Assembly (NCBI GenBank): GCA_037179385.1
Contig: CM074185.1
Span: forward strand, 49,107,000 to 49,170,999
Source of the DNA: Holothuria scabra
Lineage: Eukaryota; Echinodermata; Holothuroidea; Aspidochirotida; Holothuriidae
Length of the DNA: 64,000 bases
Reading direction: 5' to 3'
The translations under genes were made by a program, and so were the position numbers. This document shows, piece by piece, positions 34,060 through 45,079 of this stretch. The notes below the pieces were generated by a model. The model ran no database searches and was not told where the DNA came from. It saw only the letters and a program-made list of their open reading frames with translations. Positions within the stretch are counted from its first letter, which is position 1. Every line of letters begins with the position of its first letter.

Positions 34060-34807
34060 GTAGATGGTTCCTTTAATTTTATCTACTTAATTATTTGATA
34101 TATTTTGGGATTTTTTAAATCTTGCCCTATGTTCTTTCATCTTTCGGGAAGTAAATAAGACCCAACTGCATCTCCGTTCAAGCGTGACTTCAGACAGGAA
34201 AGTCAGCAGCTTTACGGTGTTCTTGATATCAGGGAAAAACCAAGTATTATCGAGTGGTAGTTCTGTTACTTTTAACAAGCAACGGTCTGTAGAGGTGGAA
34301 ACATTTAGCGCCCTTACTCATAGAAGTAAGGCTGTCATCTTGCCTTGTCAGTATATATAAGACCATTGTCTCGCAAGCGCTCAAGGGATTAGATTGTGTA
34401 GGTTTACTTTTATGGAGCATAAGATAGCAGTCAAGTTTAATAAAAATGAATCAACAGAGATCACACCTCTTTAACAAATTGAAGTCTCATAATTTGTTAC
34501 ATTAATTTTTCATTCCGTTTCCACAACAGAGAGATATCTATCAACGGGCAAAAACACACACTGTTCCAAGCTGGAAATTATTTCCTTACTCATGAGAGTC
34601 ATCTACAGGTGTGTACCCTGGTGAGGTCCCTGAATTGGAACAATTGGGTACATGCCTTCATAACTCGACTCAAGTTAACATAATAACCAAAACAATTGGT
34701 AGGTAAAAGGAGATGGTCATTTCACGTACGTCTTGAAATATTTAAGGATTGAACTACGCACATTACACTTTGTTTTCTGTATATTTATCGTTCAATAGCA
34801 GTTCCTT

Positions 34808-34952
34808 ACTAGAGTCCGGATGCTTCAAGTTACGAGTTTGACAATTTCCAACTTTCAGGGACTCTTATTCGAGTCCCTTTATTTTCTCAAGGGGGGAAAA
34901 TCAACCTCTCTCCAAATTCTGGAATCGCCAATTGGTGTGGGACTTCACTACA
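34808..34952. mobile_element. MITE family D, copy 2 (decayed)
   Basis: AGAGTCCGGATGCTTCAAG, TTACGAGTTTGACAATTTCC, GGGACTCTTATTCGAGTCCC and a GACTTCACTACA right end align with 4176-4349. The terminal repeats are no longer perfect. Confidence 0.5.
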
Positions 34953-35567
34953 CCACTGCTCCATAGGTTTATTAGGTTGAATTTGACGACACAGTTTCTA
35001 ATCGATTGATTTAATTAGTAAACTATCTCTTTTCCAGTTGTTGTTCTTTGGCTTGTTTTTCCCAATATTCCATTTTTTTATGCTCGGTGCCAAGTAGAAT
35101 GGTAGTATTTTCCACAATATCCTTCGAAAAAACATTCTTTAAAAACTTCAGTGATCGTCAGAAATTTTAGAATTTTTAAGGACATAACTAAAACAATGGC
35201 TTGAAACTGTACTGATTTTTGCAACGATAAAATATAATAAACCTTTCAATTTCATCCATATACAGCCTTAAGGCCATAGACATTTTCACACTGTACACGA
35301 ACGGCGTTTTCTCCATTTAAAATTAGCTGGAGAGCTGTATTAATACTAAGAAGTGTCTTCTTAGTTTAAATACATATGGAGGTACAGCCGAACCTTAAGC
35401 CTTCCACTTCGCGAAATTAAGTTTTCGAAATTTACGGTTTCTCACATTTTCAAGAAGGGACGTGTTAGTGAACGTGATAAATGGTGACAATCGGGGGTCA
35501 TCATATTTAGAAAGAACTAAAGTAATATGCAAGGGCAGTACATATAAGGATGTGGTAATTAGGGTTG

Positions 35568-35584
35568 TGGGGGGGGGGGGGGGT
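35568..35584. repeat. Poly-G tract
   Basis: About 14 consecutive G. The Pro-rich minus-strand frame across it is spurious. Confidence 0.8.
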
Positions 35585-35829
35585 TTAGGCAATTGGCCGT
35601 ATTAATATCCTGTAAGTATGTCAATAATATTACACAAAATGGATGCTGCGTGGCAGAAAGTGTCATGTGTTTTAGCATGCAACTGTGTCATTCAATTACA
35701 CATAAGGAAATCAAAGGACGTGCTGTGGCAAAAGGAATGAATAAGAAGGAAAATGTTTCAGGTAATATGTATTGCAGATGCCATATTTGAAAACTAACGA
35801 TACTGCTGCTTCAGATGTCTCTTTTGTAG

Positions 35830-35956
35830 ACCTGTGGTTTTCCAGCCCACATGTTTATGGACAATTTGGCCAAAGTTAACCTTGAAGCCTACCCAGTACC
35901 TTCTGGAACGTTAGCTAGTTATGAAAAGCTTGCAGAAGCTGGGATTTGCTTCCCCG
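35830..35956 (+). CDS. Exon resembling the N-terminal half of a BIR (IAP) domain
   Basis: BIR domains are zinc folds of inhibitor-of-apoptosis proteins that bind caspases or their antagonists. Here the intron ends in a pyrimidine-rich TCTCTTTTGTAG at 35829. The exon is open in one frame for 42 codons (TCGFPAHMFMDNLAK, then VNLEAYPVPSG and YEKLAEAGICFPG). It ends at a consensus donor, CCCG|GTAAGA, in phase 1. The LA-x-AG-(F/I)-x-x-x-G block, with an aromatic-Pro about 15 residues before it, is the hallmark of the first half of BIR domains. The usual Arg two residues before the Leu is Lys or absent. Survivin-type genes also have an intron near this point. The second half with the CxxC...H...C zinc ligands was not found in the next 4 kb, so this may be an isolated exon with a long intron or a relic. 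Confidence 0.4.
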
Positions 35957-36591
35957 GTAAGATGCTAAACGTCAGACTTTATGGTGGTCATTGCTAACTA
36001 TTTATTCAGCAATCATAAATAAAAAAAAATAAATAGCAGCATTACCTTTTACAAAAATATTAAACAAATAAATAAATTAAAATAAAGTCGATTTTAAGGC
36101 AACCAAGGCCATGAAGGGGCACTGACATACAGGGGAGCGTATACGTTGTTGGAGTAGGTCCGCAAATCTTCATTCCGTGAAAGGAGGAGGTTGGCTGTGA
36201 AATGTTAGGAACTTAATAGAGTGTTCCCGTGCGTATTTAATTTACATTGAAACAGAGGCCTCGCGCTTTGACTCACCAGCCTGCGTGTTTCTAATGTCTA
36301 GGGATGATCGTGTGGAGAAATAACGCGAAACGAAGTCCCAAGGACAGTTACTGCGGGTAATTACTTATTGTATTGTATATGCCAAATTCAAGTCCCTTCC
36401 ACAGAACCTGTCAAATTAAAACTGGTACGGTATGGCTCTGATAAAACTGAAATAACTTGGATAACATCTCTTGTTTATTGCACAGATTAAAGCCCTGACT
36501 CATGAAGTTAGGGTAACATTTTCCACGGCTTAAACACTAACTTGTATGGTTCAGAGTAATTTCGTTGTATACGTGATTTTGGGGGAATTTG

Positions 36592-37105
36592 GCCTCATTC
36601 TTGTGGTGTGTTGCTTACCTGTTTCTTATCGTTAGTGCATTGTTTATACAATTCTTGTAGTGCATTGCATCGTGTAACTGCGGACGAAATTGTTATATGG
36701 TTTGTTGACCAGGTTCTATGATGCATTGATTGCCTGATTCTTGTAGTGTATTGCTTTGAGTATGAAATGAAAACCATTTCACATCTGTGAGTTTGTGATT
36801 TTATGCTAAACACAAGTTATCCGACCCAATCTTTGGTTTATTTCGGTCTATATACTGTTGTAAATGTAATGATTACAGCATTATAAAAAGAAATCTAGCC
36901 AACTTTCAGGGCCAATGAATCTTGTTTCAGCAATGCCACAATAAACTACAAGAATGACTTATTGCATACAATACACTAACGAGAAACAGGTGAACAAGCA
37001 CAACATAAATCCGGTATGAAATGCACAGAAAGATTCACATGTGCAATGATTAAATCAAATAAAACAAGAAATATGAAGAGCAGGAAAGCAATGCACTACG
37101 AGTAT
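36592..37105. repeat. Imperfect inverted repeat built of TTGTAGTGCATTGC words
   Basis: The left arm has TTGCTTACCTGTTTC, TCGTTAGTGCATTG and repeated ATTCTTGTAGTGCATTGC (36595-36760). The right arm (36945-37100) carries the inverse complements: CTACAAGAAT, CAATACACTAACGA, GAAACAGGTGAACAA and GCAATGCACTACGAG. The middle is unrelated. It may be a foldback-type or MITE element. Confidence 0.5.
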
Positions 37106-38740
37106 CTGATATGTCTAAAAAGACGCTAGAAATAGCACGAGCCAACTCAATCAACTTGTTTCAAGTCCAGGTGTAAGCACCACGCCTTTCAGCCGGGTAC
37201 CACCTGACCAGGTGACCGTGATGACATCACTTGAGTGTCTAACATCGTCCGTGAAAATGTATCCAAGCGTTAAGTACGTTCAACTGTCACTAAATATAAG
37301 TATACATACAAATAAGAGTTTCCAGCAGGGTATGTGTTTAGAGAATGAAAACAGGTACACATTGTCATCAAGGGATATGTACTGGGAGATATGAAGAGGG
37401 TATGAAGGTCTGTAGGGTAAAAGAGGGAGGAATCCAAATTTAAAGGGTTTCAGCGCTGTCCATAGCTATGTTCTTTTATTCCATCCTAGGACATGTCATT
37501 TTATAAAATGTGTAGTGCAGCCTCACACTTTCCAAAGTACTTGCTGTGTACTAGAGACTTGGTAAAACTGAAGAACAAAACGACTGTCTTACAAGAATTT
37601 CGTACTCAGTTATTCATTAATGAAGGTGAAACCATTAACTGTATGGAGTAGAAGAATCATTGGCTGTTAAATAAGAGATTTATTACAGTTTAAACTATAA
37701 AAAGTAAGTGCGTGTCTGCTCCTCCCAGTCTGACACGTATCACTTCACTTGAATTTTAATTTAAGACATGTAACCGGATAATTGCATGCGGATATTTGGT
37801 GTGAATATGTAACTCTGTATAAGTCCATTTGTCAGTTTCCTGCAATATAAAAAGTACATAAAATACACAAGTCACATGTTTTTAACTTAGCAGGTAAAAA
37901 TTGCCTAGAAACGACATGTACACACTACAGAATGCTTAGGTTGACTGCACTGTGAACAAATTTGATTGCAATATTGTTTCGATGTTATAAGAGGACTAGG
38001 CAAAATCTCAGTGAATTACAACAGGAACTTACGACCGTTCTTCACCGTGGGCAAAACTTGGCCTTTCGAGCCTTTTTAAAAGAATACACGAGTCTGCCGA
38101 AGATTCAAATTTTCTCAAATTTAATCATCGAACAAACGAAACGACTAATAAACTAGCTTGTATTGCACGTGGAAGGTATCGAAAAGCTTTGACTTGTGTG
38201 AAATTTGAAATGAGATGAATTTCACCTTCAACACTCTAATATTTCAATTTGCCCTTAGGGCCTCTTCGGTTTCGCGAGTAAAGCATATTAATATTAGATA
38301 TAAACATAGGGATACATATCGAAGGTTATTAGTAGAAATGTCACAGATTTCTGATGTTTCCGGATCTTCAATAGGGGTATTTCTTAGGCAGAAATTTCTA
38401 TTCATTAGGAAAGTATCTAAGAATCGTATTCATGAAACACGATTTCCTATGTTCAAGAGATGATATAATAATAACAACTTCACCCCAAATTGGAACAAAT
38501 TTCCAAATGATAATACCACAAAGTCTTGTCCTTAAATACTACGCCTGGATCGTATTCATATCATGGGACAAAAGAATACATTATTTCCATGCGCCTTATT
38601 TTTATTCCGAGAACAGCTTTAGTTAAATCAGTGTTTCACTTCTTTTTGTTTTTTGTTTTATTTCCAAAATTTAGCCTAAAGCAGGTTCACATGTGAGGTT
38701 GATATTTGGTCTGTAATCATGGTAATACTTCCATGCTGTA
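37105..38740. other. No recognised element
   Basis: Open frames are 60-82 codons and show no motif. If the BIR-like exon at 35830 is real, this would be intronic, but no second half was found. Confidence 0.4.
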
Positions 38741-38749
38741 ATGTAAAAT

Positions 38750-39068
38750 TTCCACGGGCGGGGGGGGGGGGGGGGAAGGCGGCAAAAAAAAAATTCAAAG
38801 TATGGGTTGAAATTTTATTGTTATGGAAAAATGCATGGAACACACACACACAGACAACTTGAGCAACCTACCAGTAACGCATATATCTTATCGTGCCTCT
38901 GTGTGATCTATAACAGTGACTGAATGTATTTCAGAAAGTCCACCATTTTGTTTCTTAGCCTTCTCAGATAGACAAAAATTTCCCAATTTATCCTTAGATC
39001 CTTCCCCCAGGACGGCGATCACTCATACGTAATGCCCCCCAAGGCCGCTCCCTGGCTACGTCCCTGGT
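38750..39068. mobile_element. Poly-G to CTGGCTACGTCCC element
   Basis: It begins with an ACGGGCGGGG tract (about 18 G at 38759-38776) and ends CCGCTCCCTGGCTACGTCCCTGG near 39068. This layout, a G-run near one end and CTGGCTACG-CC at the other, is that of the other CAGTGGCG-type elements here. The interior is unlike family H. Confidence 0.4.
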
Positions 39069-39304
39069 CAGAATCGTTACAAAAAGGACTTGGTTGTTTT
39101 GGAATTGTTGGAGTGTAATGTATTTCAAAGAAACTGATGCGTCTATTGGAATGTTTATTGTCAAGGAAAACGGATTGGGCAATATTCCTTCAAGTCGAAT
39201 AGCTTGCCTAATTATTCTCCTAGAGCTTGTGCATGGTATGACTTTAATCGTAGAAAAAGATAATTATGTCATATAATACAAAATCAAGTTTAGATATGTT
39301 GGAG

Positions 39305-39490
39305 TGTTACTTACTTAAAGCATTTCGGTGAAATTTGCATTGAAAACCAATTTGTGGTTCTCAAAATAAAAGCAAGTAAAGTTGACACATTTGCAGCTAA
39401 AATTGAACTTAAAGCAAGCACATATGGCATCACATCTTCACTTGACTCCATTGTAAGGAGAATCTTTTGTTTTTCTTCAAGCTTTACCGC
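39305..39490. repeat. Copy of the repeat seen at 31898 and 44320
   Basis: AGCATTTCGGTGAAATTTGCATTG, TGTGGTTCTCAAAATA, GAACTTAAAGCAAGCACATA, TGGCATCACATC and GAATCTTTTGTTTTTCTTCAAGC match 31898-32060 in order. Confidence 0.6.
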
Positions 39491-40206
39491 TTATTTTTTA
39501 CCACGCCAATCCTACATTATCAGAATGTGATTGCAGAAGTGACTTGCGGGCTTTACAAACTTTGCACCTGTATTGAACCTGTATTTAAAGTGAATTTCAA
39601 AGATGGACCTGCTAACGTCTAAGTAAGTTTGGCGTAAAGATTCACCAACGCAGCATTGGGTCCCATGGCCCGTGTGTCCATTGAACATCTTGACTGCCAG
39701 ACTTTAATTGCATTTTATCAGTCGACCTGTGTCGTCAAACGGTTAACCTGTTCTGAGCACTTGATATATGAAGTTAAATAGTGAGACATTATTAAACGTC
39801 CCCAGTCAAATATTCAGTAAAGATTGTCAGTTGATACCACAGATAGGGGTACAGCCCATATTTTATGGAAAATGGGGTGGAAAATTTCACACGTCAAGAC
39901 TTGAGGAAATGTGTACCTTACAATAATCTTGATCAAAGGATCCCTATCCCTGCCTCACGCTAGTTACACATCGTGGAGAGATACCCCGATGTACCGACCG
40001 TAGGCCTGCCCGGATATTTAGGTGGGCCTCCCGGGCCAGAAAAAGTATTTACGGGATGAGAAAGCTTAAGTCTTTCGTAATTTTTGATATTTTATAAAGA
40101 ACAAATTGGCTCAGAGGTCAGTTAATACACTCTTAAAACAGTTGGGCAAGCGTAGTGCATACTAAATTGTTGGAGAAAATGATTCAGGTTGGGAAAACCA
40201 TCCTGA

Positions 40207-40519
40207 TTTTCCTTAACTATTGTGAAAAAATTGCCTAATAATCTTAGCGAATGTGACTCAAATGCATTGTTGCATGTGCTATATGATTCTCCGACATTTG
40301 AGTACTTTTTGCTCTTCGAGCGTACGACAAACAGACAACAATGGAACAGACTTACAAGCTGGTGGACAGAAGTACGAAAACACCTAGAGTGATTAAGTTT
40401 TTTCTGAAGGTTGCTAGCTTTGTTAGACACTTATGTGTTTGTTCTAGTATTCTGTTCGTAATTTTGCTGTACTATTTCTGATTATGTATTTGTATGGACG
40501 AAATAAATGGAATGAAATA
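40207..40519 (+). mobile_element. LINE-type retroelement 3' end with coding remnant
   Basis: An open frame from 40207 to the stop at 40390-40392 (61 codons) ends NALLHVLYDSPTFEYFLLFE and then RTTNRQQWNRLTSWWTEVRK. It is followed by a 120-base 3' region ending TGGACGAAATAAATGGAATG, AAATAG. A GAAATAAATG-type simple tail directly after a short untranslated region is typical of non-LTR retrotransposon 3' ends, and the 61937 element shows the same tail style. The upstream part is broken by stops. The C-terminal peptide is not assigned to a clade. Confidence 0.5.
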
Positions 40520-42180
40520 GAGGGATCGCTGGGAAGATATCTTATGCTTTAAAGGATAATCGTTCACTGTATCCCCTTTTCAATGTGACAAGGAGTCACA
40601 CATGCTAGGTGCTAACAGTGATAGGAGCAACTTCCCATACAGTGTGCCAATGAGGTTTCAAAAGACCCCCACCAGGACAGGGAACAGTCAAACCTTGATA
40701 ACCCTATGTTAAACTTCTAAAATAATAATTTCCTTTTGCAAATTGGTAAACACAAAACACATCGCAGCACCTGACGTTATAACACACCAACTACTTTGAT
40801 ACTGGTCATTTAGAGGCACCCTTTCTTCTATTAGACGGCACCAATGGCGTGAAATTCCCCGTGCCTTGACCCCTACCCTTCTCTATAGTGGGAATTCAAT
40901 AACAAGAGAACTTAAATTAATTCAGTTGAAAGAAAATCACGAGCTTCACGTGTTTTACTAATGAGGAAAAAGGACATGAACGTTTTACTTTCTCCAGAAT
41001 AAAATTTATAAAATCACGACAGATTGAGCGTAAAGGTTAAACATCTTTAGAAATACATATTGACAATAAAATGTGCATTTGTGCTTCGGCCGTGTTTTTC
41101 GCTCCAATAATATCTCGTAATTTTAAAATCGGGCAGGAAGACGGGCTCTTCAGTCCAGAAGACCGTTTGTTTGTTAGTAAAGTTCTGAACTTCAAATACC
41201 GAATGCAAACGTTCAACTAAATTTACGCAAACGGTAGCTTGTAAGACGTGTTTGTGAATCAAATTTGAGGAATGTGAGATTAAGTGGAGAACTTAAGTGG
41301 GTCTAATTTGAAAGGTGAGCAAATAATGACGAAACACTGTCCAAGTTATGACAATTATGGAAAGTTCACAAGGCGAACGAGAGGTAGACTTTTCCTCTGC
41401 AGTATCTTATCAGGGAGCTGCAACAGACATCTCCCTGGTCTTAGCATGATAGACAGCCAGTACAGTTTTTCATTAGACCTACCCAAGCTGGCATGATTTT
41501 GCTAGTAAATGAAACGTTGATAAAGGCTGCTTAACATTAATAACAGCAGGAAAGCCTAATGTTTCCAGCAGCCATACTTTCTACGTCCATCATGACTTGA
41601 GTAAAAATTACCGTCCAAAGGAACATCATCTATATTAATGCCATGTTCAGGTTAATTCTCTCCAAATTTATTATTTTAAAGGTCAACAGGAATGAAAATC
41701 TCGCTTGGAAGTAGCCACATTAAAACAATCCAACCCCAAGTTGAATTGGATAGGCTAGGATGGGAGCAATTATTCATTATCTTGTTCATCCCTAAATAAC
41801 GCACAATCACCACACACCAAACGAGAAATAGAAAAATGAATGAACCCAGCTTCTCGTTATTGAAAATTGAAACAAGGAAAGTGTGGAATTATAAATAAAA
41901 TGGGGAAAGTCACGTGACTGAATGTTTGCTGTGGTTACTATGGTATAACTTTTTAAAAGTCTCCTGTTAATGTTTTAATTTAGATACTTACGAAGCTTTC
42001 GTTGAAAGGTTTTTGGACATAAACATGTTAATAGAAAACAAACCTTGAAACCAAATGATGACGTCGTTGTGAGCTATAATTACTTTAACGAGAAAATGCC
42101 AAGATAAACGACGGTTTAAAGCATCCGAAATTCATTTCATCTTTTAGTCCTTCACAACACGTAAAACACATAGGAAATAA

Positions 42181-42474
42181 TTAAAGGCAGTCATTCGTCC
42201 CCCTTTAACTTCAATACTTCCCCAAGTCTTCCAACATTTGGCACAGCTGTCTGAGTGACATCTAATTTTTATAAAGTGCAGACTAGCGTAATTATATCAC
42301 TTATCAAAAACCGTGAGCATTGCTCAAAAGAGTCGCGTGTGCTCAACAGGGTATATACACTAGGATTATGTCTGGATGAGGATGCGTTTCATACAGCTGT
42401 GTGAGGGACTAGAAATAAGCCGGTTGAGAAAATTGGAACTTTCTGGGGTAATGTATAATAAGTACCTTAAAAGT
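42181..42474. mobile_element. MITE family C, copy 4 (inverted orientation)
   Basis: Left end TTAAAGGCAGTCATTCGTCC equals the inverted right end of copy 2. The right part has TTATGTCTGGATGAGGATG, GCCGGTTGAGAAAATTGGAAC and CTTAAAAG. The interior is more decayed than in the other three copies. Confidence 0.65.
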
Positions 42475-43889
42475 ACAGCGGAAGTCTAAAGTTTCAAAGT
42501 TATTAATGAAGAGCATGAAACATGAATTCAAATAGTCTTACTCCCATTTTCAGAACATTCCCTTCCTGAGATATAATAAAACGTTGGATTATACTACTCA
42601 ATTTTAAAGGTACATTATGTAATAGTTTTTATTGTACTGGTAGAGGCGCATAAGAAAAGACCGCAGTTCTTTAGTAGAGTCAAATGAATGCTACCTAATC
42701 GTTACCGCACCGCAACCTTTCACATCAGATGACTCCGCAGCTCCGTGACTACTATCAAAGTTACAAAAAAAAAATACAAAAAGATATCAACAAAAATATA
42801 TGAAGTATCGTTTCCCGCTTTTTATGAATTACCTTTTCAATACATTTCACATAATAATCAAAGCTCGCGCAACTATCTTACGGCACAAATAATAGATGAA
42901 CTACCACACACATAGCCAAAACTCTTGCCCCCAAGGCCTTAGATGCAAAATCGTGCTATATTTTGCTTGTGTATATACTAGAGCAATGTGTTAAAAATAT
43001 CCTGATTCCATGCAATCATATTTTGAAGATTTCACAAATTTTTGCAGGAACGTTTCGAAAGCACAAATAAACTAGACCCTCCTGAAAGTCACTTTTCAAT
43101 AGCCTGTAGAGTCCATTGCACAACATACATAGCATTGAAATAATAACGCAGTTAATGGGGATCATAAAAGCAACGTTTACAAACATTTCCAATGAATAAC
43201 AGCACTGTACATGAAAGTGTGCAAGATGTTATGTCAGAAGTTATATCAGAAGTTCATTTTCCTGCATCTCATAGACCTTTTTGATTACCGGTACAAGGTT
43301 TTTAGTGACCTCTTCGAGAATACTGATTCCCGTACATTTTAATTTCAAGCAAAGCAAAAGAGTGACTGTGGCTTTGAGAATGGACTGAATGGCCTTGGCG
43401 TGGAATACTAATTAGTGAGAGAGGCCCGTTTTCAAAATTAGGTTGTAGCAGGCCACTGAGCTTTTTTCAAAGCAACCTCAAAAGATATTATGTTAAGATT
43501 TAAAAGTAAAGAGCAGTCCCCCAACTTTAAGTAGTGTAGTAGACTGTCCCGTTTCATGATTGGCTCTTGCGAGTCATGTGACAATTTTATTTGTCCTCAA
43601 GTGTGAAATTTACTAAAAGTTACTGCTTGATTTAAATAGAACGTGCAATGTTGGAGTCCTAAAATATTATAAAAGAGACTTTGAAGAGAAATTAGAAGAA
43701 AATTGTGATATTTAGCTGTTGCTTCAACTTAAGTTTGGGACGACTGTTCTTGCCCTTTAACACGTTTTCACAGGGAATCACGAATGACTCTAAAATTCGT
43801 TGGGATATCGAGCTACCTCCTGAGTTTGTTACTTTATAACGATCCGCATTTGTGTTATTGTATACACCATGTACACAAGTAATCAAGGG

Positions 43890-44140
43890 CGGATATAAGG
43901 AAATTTGTTGGGGGGGGGGGGGCAAACCTAACTTGAAACCAAGACGTCTCAAATAGTATCAGGGGATGTCTTGCAAAAATCCTTTTCGGGGGGGGGGGGC
44001 ATGAGAAGTGGTGACTGACTACCTGAAAGACTTTCTAAGCGGAGCGCAACCATCAGTTGGCGCTGAGCGTACAGAAAATTTTGAAAAATCGCCACCTTTC
44101 AAATAGCCGGAAATTGCATTTGCCAGGGTTGTAAGTAGAA
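43890..44140 (-). mobile_element. Family H element, minus-strand copy
   Basis: On the minus strand: AATTTCCGGCTATTTGAAAGG, TTCTGTACGCTCAGCGCCAAC, TGATGGTTGCGCTCCGCTTAG, AAAGTC. A C-run and GAAAAGGATTTTTGCAAGAC follow. On the plus strand two G-runs (43910-43922, 43990-43999) mark it. The outer end GGGCGGATATAAGG may be the decayed GTGGCGGA end. Confidence 0.6.
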
Positions 44141-44319
44141 TTTAAGCAGTCGTTATTTTGAGCTTCCCTTAGCAATAAAATCTTCATTTTAATTTAAAGA
44201 AAATCAAATTGCAAAATGATCAGAAAATTACCAGATAAAATGATCTGGCTTCTTTACAGGACGATGTGACATTATATCATTTTTTTCGCAAAGTAAAATC
44301 CCCATTAAAAAGAATAGAC

Positions 44320-44875
44320 CAGAACCAAATTTTTGTTTTATATGTTGAAGACGAATATATTCTAAGCACTCTGGAGAAGTTTTCATTCATTTCTCATGTT
44401 CGGTTCTCGAGATATTAGCAACTGACACATTGACACATTTCCTACATAAGGTTAACTTCAACCAAGCAGGTGCTATGTCATGTATTCATATTGATGGTCA
44501 ATGTTTTGTTTTGTTTTTCATTATTTTTTATTCTGCTGTTTGATCTTGAATTGATTACGGATGCTATCTTGCCCTTAAGGCAAATTAAGTTTCTTAACTT
44601 CCATTTGCTCGGGATGCACTTATGGTTACAACATACCACAGTTATATTGTTAAAACTTATGGTGTTAAATTTTAGAGAAAAGCAACTAAACATATCCATC
44701 AATGTGAATACATGACATCACGTCTACTTGTTGCAAATTCACTCTTTTTGGAAAATATGTCAACTTCAATTCTAATATCTCGAAAACCAAACATGGGAAA
44801 TGAGTAAAAATTTCCCCAGTAAGCTATGCCTAGAATATGTTCCTCTTCAAAATATCAAACATAAATTTGTTCTGA
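44320..44875. repeat. Long imperfect palindrome (foldback element)
   Basis: The left arm (44345-44515) and right arm (44680-44870) are inverse complements over most of their length. Examples are ATTCTAAGCA / TGCCTAGAAT, TCATTTCTCATGTTCGGTTCTCGAGATATTAG against its inverse near 44785, and TGTCATGTATTCATATTGATGG against CCATCAATGTGAATACATGACA. The two overlapping open frames of 81 and 74 codons on opposite strands are products of the palindrome. Arm sequence is related to the repeats at 31898 and 39305. Confidence 0.7.
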
Positions 44876-44993
44876 ACTATTCGTTCCAAGGAACTGCACA
44901 CCGTTGGAAATAAATTGAAATCATAACTTTTCGAATCATATTAACTCGTATGACCAGTGGTCGAATGAGCCTGTAAACCTGAACCGGCCACAA

Positions 44994-45076
44994 AGAAGCA
45001 TTGGTAGCGCTACCAGCACTACTAACAGTACTGATTCAGTACTACTATTGGTGCTGATAGCGCTATCAACGCTTCT
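44994..45076. repeat. 83-bp near-perfect palindrome
   Basis: Arms of 41 bases (44994-45034 and 45036-45076) around a single central T match at 34 positions, with TAGCGCTA near the outer third of both arms. The practically absent loop makes a microRNA precursor unlikely. It could extrude as a cruciform or be the relic of an inverted duplication. Confidence 0.8.
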
Positions 45077-45079
45077 GGG

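Noticed and set aside
43692..43952. 86-codon minus-strand frame
   Set aside because: It begins in the G-run and end region of a family H copy. The remainder shows no known motif and no convincing splice sites.
44470..44715. 81-codon (+) and 74-codon (-) overlapping frames
   Set aside because: They lie inside the long palindrome at 44320-44875. Mirror frames are a by-product of its symmetry.
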